NCBI GenBank assembly: GCA_009692155.1
Contig: SHZW01000008.1
Coordinates: 27,819 to 91,818 of the forward strand
Length of the DNA: 64,000 nt
Source: Nitrospiraceae bacterium
GTDB taxonomy: Bacteria; Nitrospirota; Nitrospiria; Nitrospirales; Nitrospiraceae
Direction: 5' to 3'
Under the pieces are notes generated by a model that made no database searches, was not told where the DNA came from, and saw nothing but the letters and a program-made list of their open reading frames with translations. A program made the translations under genes and the position numbers. How positions within the stretch are numbered: position 1 is the first letter of the stretch; every line of letters begins with the position of its first letter. Below are positions 16,369-25,199 of the stretch, one piece after another.

Positions 16369-17307
16369 TCACTTGCCGGCCGGTGGCGCCTCGTATTTTT
16401 TGCCCATCATGCTCATGGCCAGCGTGATCATGGACCCGATGTCCGCGACATTGGCCGGCAGCACGACGGTGTTGCTGGTCTTGGCCAGCTCGCCGAACTT
16501 CGTGATGTATTGTTCGGCGACGCGCAGTTGGACGGCTTCCGAACCGCCCGGGACGCGGATCGTCTCGGCGACCTTACGGAGCCCTTCGGCGGTTGCGGTG
16601 GCGATGGCCAAAATCGCGGAGGCGGCGCCTTCCGCTTCGTTGATCTGCTGCTGCTTCTTGGCTTCCGAGGCTTTGATGACTTGCTGCTTGTTACCCTCGG
16701 CCTGGTTGATGACCGCGTCGCGCTCGCCCTCGGAGGTCAGAATCACGGCCCGCTTTTCCCGCTCGGCCCGCATCTGCTTTTCCATTGCCGCCAGCACGTC
16801 GCGCGGCGGTGTGATGTTTTTGATCTCGTAGCGGAGCATCTTGACGCCCCACGGTTCTGACGCCTTGTCGAGTTCGTTCACGACCTGTGCATTGATGGCG
16901 GTGCGCGCTTCGAACGTCTTATCCAGCTCGATCTTGCCGATCTCGCTCCGCAAGGCCGTCTGCGCCAATTGCATGAGGGCGAACTTGTAGTCGTTAATGC
17001 CGTAGGACGCCCGTTCGGGGTTCAACACCCGCATGTACAAGAGTCCGTCCACGGTGACCTGGACGTTGTCGCGCGTGATGCAGACCTGCTCCGGGATGTC
17101 CACGGCGGTTTCCTTGAGGGAGTGCTTATAATGGATCGAGTCAATGAAGGGGAGCAGAATGTGAAAGCCTGCGTCGAGTATGGAATTGAATTTCCCCAGC
17201 CGCTCCACCACGTAGGCGCTCTGCTGCGGGACCACGACCGCCGTCTTGAGCAGAATGATGACGACGATGAATGCGAGAAACAGGGTAACAATCAATCCAC
17301 CTTCCAT
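16369..17307 (-). CDS. SPFH/stomatin-family membrane protein (QmcA-like)
   Basis: A 312 aa membrane-scaffold protein. One N-terminal membrane segment (LIVTLFLAFIVVIILLKTAVVV) precedes the SPFH domain (VPQQSAYVVERLGKFNSILDAGFHILLPFIDSI ... LDKTFEARTAINAQVVNELD). A long helical region rich in Ala/Glu (AEREKRAVILTSEGERDAVI, INQAEGNKQQVIKASEAKK) forms the oligomerising coiled coil. Partner NfeD is encoded 22 bases upstream, the classical stomatin/NfeD operon pair found in bacteria and archaea and linked to membrane microdomains and protein quality control. Confidence 0.93.
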   Translation of the reverse strand: MEGGLIVTLFLAFIVVIILLKTAVVVPQQSAYVVERLGKFNSILDAGFHILLPFIDSIHYKHSLKETAVDIPEQVCITRDNVQVTVDGLLYMRVLNPERASYGINDYKFALMQLAQTALRSEIGKIELDKTFEARTAINAQVVNELDKASEPWGVKMLRYEIKNITPPRDVLAAMEKQMRAEREKRAVILTSEGERDAVINQAEGNKQQVIKASEAKKQQQINEAEGAASAILAIATATAEGLRKVAETIRVPGGSEAVQLRVAEQYITKFGELAKTSNTVVLPANVADIGSMITLAMSMMGKKYEAPPAGK

Positions 17308-17329
17308 CAGTGCACCTCGCTGAGAATCG

Positions 17330-17758
17330 TTATTCGGGTTTGAGCCACAGGGTCAGGCCATCGACACGGTCCACCTTCGCGGACTGTCCCTTCGCCAGCT
17401 GGCCGGCGCCGGCATTCCGCGCGCTCCACGTCGTACCGCGCAGTTCCGCCTTACCGGTCTGGCCGGGCGGCACATCGTCGAGCAGGACGGCGGTCTCGCC
17501 GACTATCGTGTCCACCGGATGAGATTTATGTCCCTGGCTCATGCGGAGTAGAGGGCCCCGGAAGAGAAGCAGCGACACGACGGCGATCACGGAGAACAGC
17601 AGCCACTGCAGCCAGTCGGCTGCGACGACGCCGGAACCGGCCAGCGCGCCGACGGCCAGCGCCGCAATGCCGAAAAACAGCAGGTAGAACCCGCCGGGCG
17701 CCATCATCTCCGCGCCGGCCAGAATCAATCCCAAAAGAAGCCAGTACCACCAGGTCAT
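17330..17758 (-). CDS. NfeD-family protein, short form
   Basis: A 142 aa protein with two to three N-terminal membrane segments (WYWLLLGLILAGAEMMAPGGFYLLFFGIAALAVGALAG and WLQWLLFSVIAVVSLLLF) and a C-terminal OB-fold domain (VGETAVLLDDVPPGQTGKAELRGTTWSARN). The ClpP-like protease domain of long NfeD forms is absent, as in NfeD1b proteins that pair with stomatins. It is the first gene of the minus-strand run and is divergent from the CARF-like gene. Confidence 0.92.
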   Translation of the reverse strand: MTWWYWLLLGLILAGAEMMAPGGFYLLFFGIAALAVGALAGSGVVAADWLQWLLFSVIAVVSLLLFRGPLLRMSQGHKSHPVDTIVGETAVLLDDVPPGQTGKAELRGTTWSARNAGAGQLAKGQSAKVDRVDGLTLWLKPE

Positions 17759-17907
17759 AAGGAGCCTCGCAAGTCTCGCAGGAATTGCCGTCGAGTCACG
17801 CGCGCAAACGCCGAAAGTCTAGGCGTCTTTCCACAGGCCGTCAAGGGGAGGGATTGCAGGGGCGGCTCGTTGAACGCCTGTCGGCACGATGCTATAGTCC
17901 GCGCGTC

Positions 17908-18414
17908 ATGGTGACCGACAGTCCCATTAAAGCGTTGCTGGTAGCAATCACCGACGATGCCCCGGCGGCTGTCTATACCATCAACCGGCTCAAGCCGGAA
18001 TTGCTTTGCTTCTTCGCCCCCGAGTCGGCCAAGAGCCTCGTCGAGTCTTCCGTGCAGCCGAAAATTGAAACGATGCCGCGCAAGTGGGATTGGATCGTGA
18101 CGCCGGACGCAGCGCGCTTCATGACGTCCTATCAAGCCGCCGCGCGCGCGCTGCCCGACATGATGCGGACGTGGGACGTGCAGGCAGGCGAATTAGTAGT
18201 GGATCTCACCGGTGCGACACCAGCGATGGCTGCGGCGCTCTCGCTGGCGGCCCTGCCCTTCACCTCGCGCATCGTGACGATCGGGCAGGCGGCAGCCGGT
18301 TCAGATGACGAGGCGATTACCATTGATGGCCAGGCGAAAGTCTGGCTGCAAGGCAATCCCTGGGACGAAGCCGCGACGCAGGCGCGCCGTGAGGCCTGCG
18401 AGCAGTTCAATTAG
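17908..18414 (+). CDS. CARF-like domain protein (Cas02710-like N-terminal half), probably truncated
   Basis: A 168 aa protein. KALLVAITDDAPAAVYTINRLKPELLCFFAPESAKSL followed by VVDLTGATPAMAAALSLAA matches, as I recall, the CARF domain of the CRISPR-associated TIGR02710/Cas02710 family, whose hallmarks are a TVGgspEp-like first strand, a LxPxxvxFfxSxxS second strand and a DlTGGTKpMsa motif. Here the second Gly and the Lys of that motif are Ala and Pro. Family members continue after an NP..F....ELFN segment into a C-terminal domain; this one stops at exactly that point (NPWDEAATQARREACEQFN). No CRISPR array or other cas gene is in the window. Solitary sensor or degraded gene are both possible. 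Confidence 0.5.
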   Translation: MVTDSPIKALLVAITDDAPAAVYTINRLKPELLCFFAPESAKSLVESSVQPKIETMPRKWDWIVTPDAARFMTSYQAAARALPDMMRTWDVQAGELVVDLTGATPAMAAALSLAALPFTSRIVTIGQAAAGSDDEAITIDGQAKVWLQGNPWDEAATQARREACEQFN

Positions 18415-18693
18415 AATGTTGTGCTTCGGGAGCCCCTTGAGTTGCTTGCGAAGTGGAGTGGTTCGCGGAACGTGTTTTTGATCCTTGGCTGGCGGCGCCT
18501 GTTCGATGATGCGTGACCTGGCCATCAAGCCGTGGATGACCGGACTGACGGGATGCAACTGGTGCACTTCTTTCTTGCTGTCCGCTGCCACGGGTGTCGG
18601 GATGGCCAGCAGCGTACCGGCCATAATCAATGCAGCCAGGGTTTGCCGGATGAACGGGTGTTCGATCATGGATAGGGTGTCTGTGGTTCGCAT
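18301..18693 (-). CDS. Small exported protein of unknown function
   Basis: ATG 18693 has an excellent ribosome binding site (AAGGAG, seven bases upstream). The N-terminus MRTTDTLSMIEHPFIRQ leads into a signal peptide, TLAALIMAGTLLAIPTPVAA, cut before DSKKEVHQ. The 130 aa frame then runs 114 bases antisense through the 3' end of the CARF-like gene, so the last 38 residues (rich in Leu/Arg) may be an accident of the open frame or the result of a lost stop. A one-base shift near 18430 would end it with EAQHSN just inside the overlap. Family not recognised. Confidence 0.6.
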   Translation of the reverse strand: MRTTDTLSMIEHPFIRQTLAALIMAGTLLAIPTPVAADSKKEVHQLHPVSPVIHGLMARSRIIEQAPPAKDQKHVPRTTPLRKQLKGLPKHNILIELLAGLTARLRRGFVPGIALQPDFRLAINGNRLVI

Positions 18694-18789
18694 GGCGTCT
18701 CCTTCTTCATGAGGATAAATGCCCATTGCCCGTAGGGGACTCTGCAAAACCCATGCGCGGGATGGCCGGTTGACAAAGCCTGAGAGGGG

Positions 18790-18850
18790 ATGTTGGAATA
18801 CCGTCGTATCTCGTCTTACGCTTCACGCATAACGCGTCACGATTCACGGG
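18790..18850. repeat. Word-repeat element (TTACGCTTCACGCATAACGCG word)
   Basis: Degenerate units CTTACGCTTCACG, CATAACGCGTCACG and ATTCACGG repeat just ahead of a small gene. The word is close to that of the hairpin at 6613-6690, but here only one orientation is evident. Confidence 0.6.
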
Positions 18851-18858
18851 GGTAACTT

Positions 18859-19086
18859 ATGGATATGATGGGACGTGTAGGGCTGGTTGAGATTCCAGTT
18901 CTGATCGCGCCGGATCAGAAGGCCTGGCTGGACAAGATGGTCAAGGAAGGCAAGATTGCGGTTCCACCCGGGGGAAGTCTGGAGAAGGGATCCTTGATTT
19001 CGATGTTCCTGCGAATGTTGATCCACAATGCCATGGAAGAGCAGCAGCGGCAAGCGGTGCTGGACGCAGAGGACGAGGACGAATAG
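18859..19086 (+). CDS. Small hypothetical acidic protein, 75 aa
   Basis: The protein starts MDMMGRVGLVEIPVLIAPDQ, has a helical middle (KAWLDKMVKEGKIAV, GSLISMFLRMLIHNAMEEQQRQ) and an acidic tail (DAEDEDE). No signal peptide or membrane segment. The ATG follows GGGGGTAACTT, a weak ribosome binding site. It stands alone, convergent with hemL. Function unknown. Confidence 0.6.
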   Translation: MDMMGRVGLVEIPVLIAPDQKAWLDKMVKEGKIAVPPGGSLEKGSLISMFLRMLIHNAMEEQQRQAVLDAEDEDE

Positions 19087-19121
19087 ATACGAAGCCGTAT
19101 CGGCTCCGATACGGCGAACAG

Positions 19122-20405
19122 CTAGAGGGTTTTGAACACAGCCTGCGCTGCTGCGATGGTCTTCTTGATGTCGGCGTCGCTGTGGGCCGTAGAGAGGAAC
19201 GCCGCTTCGAATTGGGACGGCGCGAAATACACGCCCTGCTCCAGCATCCCCCGAAAGAACTTCGCATAGCGTTGCTGGTCGGACCGTTTGGCTGACGCGT
19301 AATCCACCACCGGTTGGTTGGTAAAAAATCCACAGAGCATCGAGCCTATCCTGGTTTGCGTGAACGGAATGCCGGCTTGCTTCGCGGCCTTGCCGAGTCC
19401 ATCCGCCAGCGCGGCTGATTTGGCTTCCAGTTTTTTGTAGACGCCGGGCGCCTTGAGCGCCTTGAGCGTTTCGATGCCGGCCGTGACCGCGAGCGGATTC
19501 CCCGAGAGCGTGCCGGCCTGATAGACCGGACCGGCAGGCGCGACCATCTGCATGATCTCCCGCCTGCCGCCGTAACCGCCGACCGGCAGCCCGCCGCCGA
19601 TGATTTTCCCCAAACAGGTCAGGTCCGGCGTGACGCCGAAGAGCGTCTGGGCTCCGCCGTAGTGCACGCGGAAGCCGGTGATGACTTCGTCGAAAATCAG
19701 CAATGCGCCGCAGGCGCTGGTCAACTCGCGGAGCGCCGGCAGAAAGCCGGGGCTTGGCGGCACCACGCCCATGTTGCCTGCGACCGGTTCGACGATGACG
19801 CAGGCCAGTTCGTTCGCGTGTGCTTCGATCAGGCTTTTGACGGCTCGAATATCATTATACGGAGCGGTCAGCGTGTGCTTGGCGAAGTCGGCCGGCACGC
19901 CGGGGGAATCCGGCAAGCCGAGCGTCGCCACGCCGGAGCCGGCCTTGGCCAATAGATAATCGCTATGGCCGTGATAGCAGCCGTCGAACTTGAGGATCTT
20001 GTCCCGCTTCGTGTAGCCGCGGGCGAGGCGGATCGCGCTCATGACGGCTTCCGTGCCGGAGCTGACCAGCCGCACCTGCTCCATGGATGGCACGGCTTCG
20101 CCGATCATTTTCGCGAGACGGACTTCCAGTTCGGTCGGCGCGCCGTAGCTGGTCCCCCGCGCTGCGGCCTTCTGGATCGCCTTGATGACCGATCCCGGCG
20201 CATGGCCCAGGATCATCGGTCCCCAGGACTGGACATAGTCAATGAATTTGTTATCGTCCACATCCCACAGATAGGCGCCCTTGGCCTTTGCGATGAACAG
20301 GGGCTGCCCGCCGACTGATTTAAAGGCGCGAACGGGGCTGTTCACCCCGCCCGGGATGTATTGCAGCGCTTGGCCGAAGAGCTGTTGTGAACGCGTGGTC
20401 TTCAT
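19122..20405 (-). CDS. hemL: Glutamate-1-semialdehyde 2,1-aminomutase
   Basis: The second enzyme of the C5 route to 5-aminolevulinate for haem and related tetrapyrroles; PLP-dependent. [16 protein letters not shown] is the N-terminal signature. [19 protein letters not shown] binds PLP and the Schiff-base lysine lies in [19 protein letters not shown]. The 427 aa length from ATG 20405 is normal; AGGA precedes this start. The frame is open to 20438 without homology. Next gene upstream on the same strand is the phosphofructokinase fusion, 105 bases away. Confidence 0.96.
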   Translation of the reverse strand: MKTTRSQQLFGQALQYIPGGVNSPVRAFKSVGGQPLFIAKAKGAYLWDVDDNKFIDYVQSWGPMILGHAPGSVIKAIQKAAARGTSYGAPTELEVRLAKMIGEAVPSMEQVRLVSSGTEAVMSAIRLARGYTKRDKILKFDGCYHGHSDYLLAKAGSGVATLGLPDSPGVPADFAKHTLTAPYNDIRAVKSLIEAHANELACVIVEPVAGNMGVVPPSPGFLPALRELTSACGALLIFDEVITGFRVHYGGAQTLFGVTPDLTCLGKIIGGGLPVGGYGGRREIMQMVAPAGPVYQAGTLSGNPLAVTAGIETLKALKAPGVYKKLEAKSAALADGLGKAAKQAGIPFTQTRIGSMLCGFFTNQPVVDYASAKRSDQQRYAKFFRGMLEQGVYFAPSQFEAAFLSTAHSDADIKKTIAAAQAVFKTL

Positions 20406-20510
20406 GTGTCCTGACAAACTCCGCTGAACGGGGCGCACTTTATCACGCAGAATCGGATTGGATCAATGAATGGCGGGAGCCTGTCCGGCAGTGCCGTTCA
20501 CCGCAGTTGA

Positions 20511-22835
20511 TTAGAGCACGTCGTTCCCGTGCATCCGGGCGAAGAGGTCCCAGTCGAACGGCTTGGTCGCGATCGCATGCAGGGGAATGGGCTCGATCGT
20601 TCCCGGCTCCCGGTAGGCCAACATGCAGCCCACGACCTGCTCCGGCTGCTCGACCAGACGACGGATGGCCTCGTAACCGAGATGCTGGGCAATGGCCTTG
20701 TCCTCTGGCGTGGGCGGAGCGCCTCTCAGAGTATGCCCGAGGATCGTGGCTTTGGTGGCGACCGTGAGGGGATACTGGCCGGTTCTCGCCTGGCGCTGTG
20801 ACCAGTGGGCGATGCTCTCGGCCACGTACTCGACGAGGCCATGCACGCCCCCGTCAGGATGATGGCGGTGGGGAGTCCGTTCTGCGACCACGAATAAATG
20901 GCTTTTGTTCGGCACACCCAGGGTGTGTTTCAGCGTGCCCAGGATGACTTCCTCGATATAGGCATCCGGGTCGGGATGTTCGTTGACCAACACGCCCTCG
21001 GCCCTGGCTTGATAGGCGCAGGCCAACGCCAGGTGGCCGGACCCCGCGCCCATGACTTCGACGAAAAACACACTGCCCATCGCAGCGCTCGTGGCCTTCA
21101 GCGATTCGATCGAGTGATTCGCCAGCGCCACAGCGGAATGGAAGCCGAGCGAAGTGGTTCCCGCGATGTTGTTGTCGATGGTGCCGGGAATCCCCACCAC
21201 CTGCACGCCAAACCGTTCAGAGATCGCCCGCGCGCCGCGAAGGCTGCCGTCGCCGCCCAGGACGATCAGCGCGCCGTCGCGCAGGTAGGGCTCGAGATGC
21301 CGCATCGCGGCCTGCTGGACGTGCTCGTCCTTGAAATCCTCGAAGCGGCTGCTCCCGATCGGGCTGCTCGCGATGCTGCTCATGCCCCGGGTATCGTGCT
21401 CCGTCACCGCTTCGATCCAGTTGTTCGCCAGCCCGAGGAATCCGTGACGGACGTAATGCACGTCAAGGCCCCAGCGGTTTCCGGCCACGCGCAGTTCCTT
21501 CAACGCGGCGCCGGCGCCGGCGAAATCGCCGCCCGAGACCAGTGCGATGATCCGCTTGATCTGCCGGGGCTTCAACGTGACCTGCCCCCTCCGTTCCTGC
21601 TCGACGCTCACCCAGGCCTCGCGGGCCTTCCGTTCCCGCTCGGACAGTCCCACCGCCGTGGAATACCCAGACAAGCGGCCACTTTCGCAGGTCAGGAGCA
21701 CCACGTTGTCCTGGCCTTCCTTGTACTCGCCGAACTCGGTGAAGGCCTCGCGGAACGGCCGCGGGTCGAGAAACACCATGAGTGCGCGCAGTGTGGAGCT
21801 GTGCGTGTAGAGGCAGACGCCCTTGCCGTGATGCGACTGTCCCAACCGGTGGAACCCATCGACGACGTCAACATAGAGATCAAAGAAGGAATGCCCACCC
21901 GGATAGCTGTACAACGGCTGCTTGATCAGACGCTTGGCGGTCTTCGCGTCGACGCCGAAGGCCTTGGCTGCTTCTTCGGCTTCGACCTGCTTGTCCACGC
22001 CGGTGGCCCATCCGAAGTCTTGTGACTCCAGGGTGGGCTCTGCCGTGGCCCGCGCGGTCTCAGCGCCTGGCGGAAGAAGCGTCGCAGCCACCCGCTCGAA
22101 CAACTGGCTCGTGTTCGGGCTCCGGCTCACCAGATGGACGAAGGTTCGCGGATCCAGATAGTTGTCAAGTTGGAGAAAGTCCAGTTGCTGTCCAACCGCG
22201 CCGACCATTCTGGCAAGCGCGGCGCCGACCGCGTCGGCCTTGGGAAGTCCCCGCTCCGCGTCCAGCGCGTTCGCGAGGCGGCGTCCGACCCGATAGGTCC
22301 CGCTCTCCACACGGGAGTACCCGTGGCGCATGGTGAAGAGGAGTGTCCGGCCGGTCAAATCCCTGGGCAACAGCCAGAACCGGTCCTGCCCGAGATCCAG
22401 GACGACGCGACCTTCGGCCAGTTGGGGCGTCAATTGGGCGCGCGGCACGATCGCCACCGGACGACGGAAGGCCGGCTTCTGCACCGAGCTAATCGGCACG
22501 CGATAGAGCGGCGCCAGCTCTCCTGTTGCGAGGAGCTGGTTCCAGGCTGCGAAAAAGACGAGTTCGTCTTTCCCACATCCTTCATCGATCAGGGCCCGCC
22601 GGGCTGACGCGTAGGCCTCGGCTCCAGGAAACCCGGTTTGAGCCCGCTGGACAAACGCACGGATCTTGTCCATGGCTTCGTGAACTCGACGTGGGCGATC
22701 GGGCGCCGGCATCGGGGGCGGCGGGAGCGCCATTCCCTCTGCTGACACCCTCGAGACACGGGTCGCCAGTGCCTCCCAGTAGGCCAGCAGGCCTTCGACG
22801 GTCACGAAATCCAGCTGTTCTCCTTCGGCATGCAT
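20511..22835 (-). CDS. Histidine-phosphatase-like / 6-phosphofructokinase fusion protein
   Basis: A 774 aa two-domain protein. The N-terminal half (about 130-400) resembles a histidine phosphatase: MRHGYSR with the RHG motif at 170-172 and CLYTHSSTLRALM with a His near 345. The C-terminal half (about 427-774) is a phosphofructokinase: ALVSGGDFAG, LGGDGSLRGA (527-531), GIPGTIDNNIAGTTSLGF and FVEVMGAGSGHLALA. GGDGS, rather than GGDD, suggests ATP rather than pyrophosphate as donor. The catalytic Asp of TIDN is kept, but the substrate Arg of the usual MGR motif is Ala and SGGDAPGMN is altered. A conserved N-terminal helical extension precedes both. Divergent from pyruvate kinase, which supports a glycolytic or gluconeogenic role. 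Confidence 0.8.
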   Translation of the reverse strand: MHAEGEQLDFVTVEGLLAYWEALATRVSRVSAEGMALPPPPMPAPDRPRRVHEAMDKIRAFVQRAQTGFPGAEAYASARRALIDEGCGKDELVFFAAWNQLLATGELAPLYRVPISSVQKPAFRRPVAIVPRAQLTPQLAEGRVVLDLGQDRFWLLPRDLTGRTLLFTMRHGYSRVESGTYRVGRRLANALDAERGLPKADAVGAALARMVGAVGQQLDFLQLDNYLDPRTFVHLVSRSPNTSQLFERVAATLLPPGAETARATAEPTLESQDFGWATGVDKQVEAEEAAKAFGVDAKTAKRLIKQPLYSYPGGHSFFDLYVDVVDGFHRLGQSHHGKGVCLYTHSSTLRALMVFLDPRPFREAFTEFGEYKEGQDNVVLLTCESGRLSGYSTAVGLSERERKAREAWVSVEQERRGQVTLKPRQIKRIIALVSGGDFAGAGAALKELRVAGNRWGLDVHYVRHGFLGLANNWIEAVTEHDTRGMSSIASSPIGSSRFEDFKDEHVQQAAMRHLEPYLRDGALIVLGGDGSLRGARAISERFGVQVVGIPGTIDNNIAGTTSLGFHSAVALANHSIESLKATSAAMGSVFFVEVMGAGSGHLALACAYQARAEGVLVNEHPDPDAYIEEVILGTLKHTLGVPNKSHLFVVAERTPHRHHPDGGVHGLVEYVAESIAHWSQRQARTGQYPLTVATKATILGHTLRGAPPTPEDKAIAQHLGYEAIRRLVEQPEQVVGCMLAYREPGTIEPIPLHAIATKPFDWDLFARMHGNDVL

Positions 22836-23050
22836 ACCTGGCTCTCCTCACATTCTCGTCGCGCCTATCATACCAATGTAGCCTACCCGTTGGACAATGT
22901 GCAGCCCATTCCTCCTCTTCCGCGGCAATGCGTCGCGGGTCTTGTCGCGGACCCTGTCCTCCTTTCGCTCTGACGCTGCAAGCCATGCCGAGCAACAACG
23001 CTTTGCGCGCACGGGAAGCCTTTTGTTAGAATGCCTTACGAAGATCGAAG

Positions 23051-23128
23051 AGCATATGGCTTATAGCAAATGACCAAGAGAGATGGCTGCTTCAATCCGA
23101 CCATCAGCTATAAGCTATAGGCCATAAG
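23051..23128. repeat. Word-repeat hairpin (GCTATAAGC word)
   Basis: GCTTATAGC at 23059-23067 is perfectly complementary to GCTATAAGC at 23107-23115, with additional degenerate units (CATATGGC, GGCCATAAGC) around them. It occupies the region immediately upstream of pyruvate kinase, between divergent genes. Related words occur at 28903-28970, 29816-29955 and 32084-32150. Confidence 0.85.
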
Positions 23129-23142
23129 CTCCGGGAGTTCGG

Positions 23143-24606
23143 ATGCGCAAAGTCAAAATTGTCTGCACAATCGGTCCGGCGAGCAGCTCGCCCGATCTGC
23201 TGGAACAGCTCATCGACGCCGGCATGAACGTGGCGCGACTCAACTTTTCGCATGGCACGCACGAGTCGCACGCCCGCGCAGTCAAAGCCATCCGTGAGGC
23301 AGCCGGACGACGGCGCGCGGCGGTGGCGATTATCCAGGATCTCCAAGGGCCGCGGATCCGGGTCGGGGTCTTGCCCGACGCCGGTGTGACGTTGGAAGTC
23401 GGCCAACGGGTGCGGTTGATGGCCGGGCAGGCGGCGTTCGACCCTCGAAGCGGTATCCATTATAACGGCAAGTCCGTCGCTTCCACGTATATGGCCGAGC
23501 TGCCGGTCACCTATGCGGCGCTGGCTCAGGATGTCCAGCCCGGCGCCCGCGTTCTGATTGACGACGGACTTATTGAGCTGACGGCCACTCGGATCGCCGG
23601 CAGCATGGTGGAGTGCACAGTGGTCACCGGGGGCCGCATCACCTCCCATAAGGGGATCAATCTGCCGGGCACGAAAGTCAGCGCGCCCGCGCTGACCGAC
23701 AAAGACAGGGAAGACCTTCGGTTCGGCATCGCGCAGGGAGTGGATTACGTGGCCCTCTCGTTCGTCAGGGGACCGGGTGATGTTGTCGCTGCCAGGAAGC
23801 TGATCGCCGAGTGCGGCGGCGATGTGCCGGTCATCGTCAAAATCGAGCGGCCTGAGGCGGTCACCTGTTTCGAGTCGCTCCTCGAGCAGGCAGACGGTAT
23901 CATGATTGCCCGCGGTGATCTGGGCGTCGAAATGGATCCCGAGGTGGTGCCGGTCTTGCAAAAGCGGATCATTGCGGGAGCGAACCACCACCGGCGTCTC
24001 GTGATCACTGCGACGCAGATGCTGGAGTCCATGACCAAACACCATCGTCCGACGAGGGCTGAAGCCTCGGACGTGGCCAACGCGGTGTTCGATGGCACCG
24101 ACGCGGTGATGCTCTCGGCCGAAACGGCCATGGGGCAATACCCGGTGGAAGTCGTCCGCGTCATGGATCGCATTGTCCGGGCGGCAGAAGAAGGGGTGGA
24201 GCCCCGCGTCGTCCGCCGCACCGTGCCTGAGCGCAGCGAGGTCTCGTTCCCGGAGGCCATTTGTGGCGCCGCCTCCAGAGCCGCCGCGTCAACAGAAGCT
24301 GCTGCGATTGTGGCGTTCAGCGAGTCGGGGACGACCGCGCGGTTGATGTCGAAGCAGCGCCCGACCGCTCCGATCTTCGCGATGACCCCATTTGAACCGG
24401 TCAGGCAGCGGATGGCGCTCTACTGGGGAGTGAGTCCTCACACGATGCCGCAGGTCGTGCAGACCGATGAGCGCGTGCGCGAGGCGGAACGCCGCTTGAA
24501 GGCAGAGGCGCTTGTGTCGACGGGACAGCGGATTGTGATTCTGTCGGGAACCGAGATAGGCCGTCCCGGGGGAACCAACTTGATGAAACTGCATCAGATA
24601 TCCTAA
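23143..24606 (+). CDS. pyk: Pyruvate kinase
   Basis: Makes pyruvate and ATP from phosphoenolpyruvate and ADP. The start KVKIVCTIGPASSS and AGMNVARLNFSHGTHESH bind substrate; the catalytic Lys lies in VIVKIERPEA, and metal/PEP binding in MIARGDLGVEM and ATQMLESM. The C-terminal allosteric domain (IVAFSESGTTARLMSKQRPTAPI) is complete. At 487 aa its length is normal. The start follows a word-repeat hairpin with only CGGGAG-like pairing. Its stop overlaps the next gene's start by one base (TAATG). Confidence 0.96.
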   Translation: MRKVKIVCTIGPASSSPDLLEQLIDAGMNVARLNFSHGTHESHARAVKAIREAAGRRRAAVAIIQDLQGPRIRVGVLPDAGVTLEVGQRVRLMAGQAAFDPRSGIHYNGKSVASTYMAELPVTYAALAQDVQPGARVLIDDGLIELTATRIAGSMVECTVVTGGRITSHKGINLPGTKVSAPALTDKDREDLRFGIAQGVDYVALSFVRGPGDVVAARKLIAECGGDVPVIVKIERPEAVTCFESLLEQADGIMIARGDLGVEMDPEVVPVLQKRIIAGANHHRRLVITATQMLESMTKHHRPTRAEASDVANAVFDGTDAVMLSAETAMGQYPVEVVRVMDRIVRAAEEGVEPRVVRRTVPERSEVSFPEAICGAASRAAASTEAAAIVAFSESGTTARLMSKQRPTAPIFAMTPFEPVRQRMALYWGVSPHTMPQVVQTDERVREAERRLKAEALVSTGQRIVILSGTEIGRPGGTNLMKLHQIS

Positions 24607-25199
24607 TGCGGGGAATGCTCTTGACGAGGCTGTCGCTTTCCCTGGCGATCGCCCTGTTCCTGCTCGTCCTGCCCGCTGATGGGCTGGCCCAAACCGGCTC
24701 GATCGTGCACGATCCGACCGACATGCTGGACAAATACCTGGGGCTCGACATCAAAGGCGTGCGGCTGGACGCCATTTCGCAGGAAGCGCTGGCGCCATAT
24801 ATTACCTGGAAGGACGAACCCATCTGGGGACGTACCGTCGTCATCACGAGCTACGAGGTCATCAACGATTTCAAACAATGGACCGTCGTGAGTCAGTCCG
24901 AAGCGGTCATCCCGGTCGAATATAAGGTGCTGGGCTCGGTCTATTGGGAGAAGGCTTCCTTTCTGCCGGAGCCGCAGGTGGAACGAATCGGATTTCGTGT
25001 CAAAATTGTGGGCGACCGCTGGCGGATCGCGGAGCCGATCCTGCCGCCGCACGTCGGTCAGAAGCGCATGATCAACTATGTACGGCAGGCTCTGTTAGAT
25101 GAGAAGGATCAGGCCAAAGTGGCAACGCTCGAGACCTTGCTGGACGATCTCAAAAAGGCGAAACATGAAGGACCGGCATCCGCGCAAGCACCCCGTTGA
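24606..25199 (+). CDS. Exported hypothetical protein, 197 aa
   Basis: A signal peptide (RLSLSLAIALFLLVLPADGLA) is followed by a mixed beta-rich domain: DMLDKYLGLDIKGVRLDA, YITWKDEPIWGRTVVITSYEV, FKQWTVVSQSEAVIPVEYKV, VERIGFRVKIVGDRWRIAEP, and a helical C-terminus with QVATLETLLDDL-like repeats. It reads like a DUF4440/SnoaL-like secreted domain, but I cannot assign a family. Its ATG overlaps the pyk stop and its end overlaps the HAD gene by 35 bases, so all three are probably translated from one mRNA. Confidence 0.75.
   Translation: MRGMLLTRLSLSLAIALFLLVLPADGLAQTGSIVHDPTDMLDKYLGLDIKGVRLDAISQEALAPYITWKDEPIWGRTVVITSYEVINDFKQWTVVSQSEAVIPVEYKVLGSVYWEKASFLPEPQVERIGFRVKIVGDRWRIAEPILPPHVGQKRMINYVRQALLDEKDQAKVATLETLLDDLKKAKHEGPASAQAPR

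Noticed and set aside
18771..18805. Promoter TTGACA ahead of the 75 aa protein
   Set aside because: The only candidate -10 sequence at 17 bp (TTGGAA) is poor, so I did not list it.
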